From NCBI GenBank assembly GCA_021152595.1, contig JAGKVC010000219.1, forward strand, positions 1-7,083: a DNA stretch of 7,083 bases, in the 5' to 3' direction. Shown here piece after piece: positions 6,911 to 7,083 of this stretch. How positions within the stretch are numbered: position 1 is the first letter of the stretch; every line of letters begins with the position of its first letter. The DNA is from Clostridia bacterium (GTDB lineage Bacteria; Bacillota; Clostridia; Oscillospirales; Ruminococcaceae). The notes beneath the pieces are model-generated. The model was not told where the DNA came from, searched no databases, and saw only the letters and a program-made list of their open reading frames with translations. The position numbers and the translations under genes are program-made.

Positions 6911-6965
6911 AAAAATAACGTAGATGCGAAGAAAAATCGACTTAAACTAAGCCGCATAATGCACA

Positions 6966-6985
6966 CAGCGCCCCGCGGGGCGCTG
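6966..6985. repeat. Perfect 20-base GC palindrome
   Basis: CAGCGCCCCG is followed directly by its exact reverse complement CGGGGCGCTG. As RNA it forms a very stable hairpin with a minimal loop. No T run follows it on either strand, so it is not a standard intrinsic terminator. Confidence 0.6.
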
Positions 6986-7001
6986 CTCAGCCTGTCCACA
7001 A

Positions 7002-7030
7002 AGCCCCTCTGCGAGCAACGCAGAGGGGCT
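7002..7030. repeat. Perfect 12-bp stem hairpin
   Basis: AGCCCCTCTGCG (7002-7013) and CGCAGAGGGGCT (7019-7030) pair without mismatch around the loop AGCAA. The plus-strand flank is AATTACAC and the minus-strand flank begins TTTGTGG, so neither side has a good T tail. It could be a weak terminator for a minus-strand gene lying to the right, or the end of a small plus-strand RNA. Confidence 0.6.
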
Positions 7031-7083
7031 AATTACACAGAATATCAGGCAAAAACAAGATCAGAACACAAAAATGGGATATA

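Larger units (their letters stand above)
6780..7083. other. Non-coding stretch upstream of the minus-strand operon
   Basis: No convincing reading frame with a ribosome site is present on either strand in these 300 bases. The stretch holds two GATTCG direct repeats, a hairpin at 6802-6824 (AGCAGG paired with CCTGCT around ACAGA), a plus-strand promoter candidate at 6882-6910, and two perfect GC-rich hairpins at 6966-6985 and 7002-7030. I see no tRNA or riboswitch I can name. The next gene may begin beyond the window. Confidence 0.5.

Noticed and set aside
6952..6958. CCGCATA shared with the hairpin at 2967-2973, as a possible attachment-site repeat
   Set aside because: Seven bases without extended flanking identity can occur by chance in this length.
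1..7083. CRISPR arrays, tRNA or rRNA genes, insertion-sequence ends
   Set aside because: I found no regularly spaced repeats, no cloverleaf-type sequence and no terminal inverted repeats bounding a transposase.

Overview
The window looks like a chromosomal accessory region from a mid-GC member of the Clostridia (a Ruminococcus/Oscillospiraceae-type gut Firmicute). The grounds are strong AGGAGG-type ribosome sites, AT-rich intergenic DNA, and a large serine recombinase with a zinc ribbon and coiled coil of the kind common on Firmicute integrative elements. This assignment is inference; no marker gene is present.

Layout. Positions 1-150 are AT-rich and non-coding, and they abut abruptly the 5' end of a long plus-strand gene (193-2883). 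That gene encodes an FtsK/HerA/TraG-type P-loop ATPase with intact Walker A and B motifs behind a roughly 500-residue N-terminal region. It has only a GTG start, no Shine-Dalgarno sequence, and plausible coding sequence upstream of the start, so it may be 5'-truncated. A GC-rich UUCG hairpin follows it. Two tandem hairpins and a perfect AGGAGG site then lead into a large serine recombinase on the same strand (body 3105-4532). The recombinase is damaged: the well-placed ATG at 3020 runs into a stop after 18 codons, and recombinase-like residues resume in another frame. The segment that should carry the catalytic serine is missing or scrambled. A strong intrinsic terminator closes this part.

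From the right, a minus-strand operon converges on it. A good extended -10 promoter (6749-6777) drives a 52-codon small gene (6545-6703). One base after its stop comes a 591-residue membrane protein (4768-6543) with two zinc ribbons, two hydrophobic segments and a possible Tim44-like region. This operon ends in a large three-segment hairpin with a T-rich tail (4642-4702). The last 300 bases (6780-7083) hold no convincing gene, but they carry a plus-strand promoter candidate and two perfect GC-rich hairpins.

How the parts relate. The ATPase and the recombinase share a strand and fit the remains of an integrative element (DNA-pumping ATPase plus integrase), with both 5' ends showing signs of decay. 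The minus-strand zinc-ribbon operon has its own promoter and terminator and looks intact, so it is either separate cargo or resident chromosome. The most interesting new items are the unannotated small gene coupled to the zinc-ribbon membrane protein, and the two-part architecture of the ATPase.
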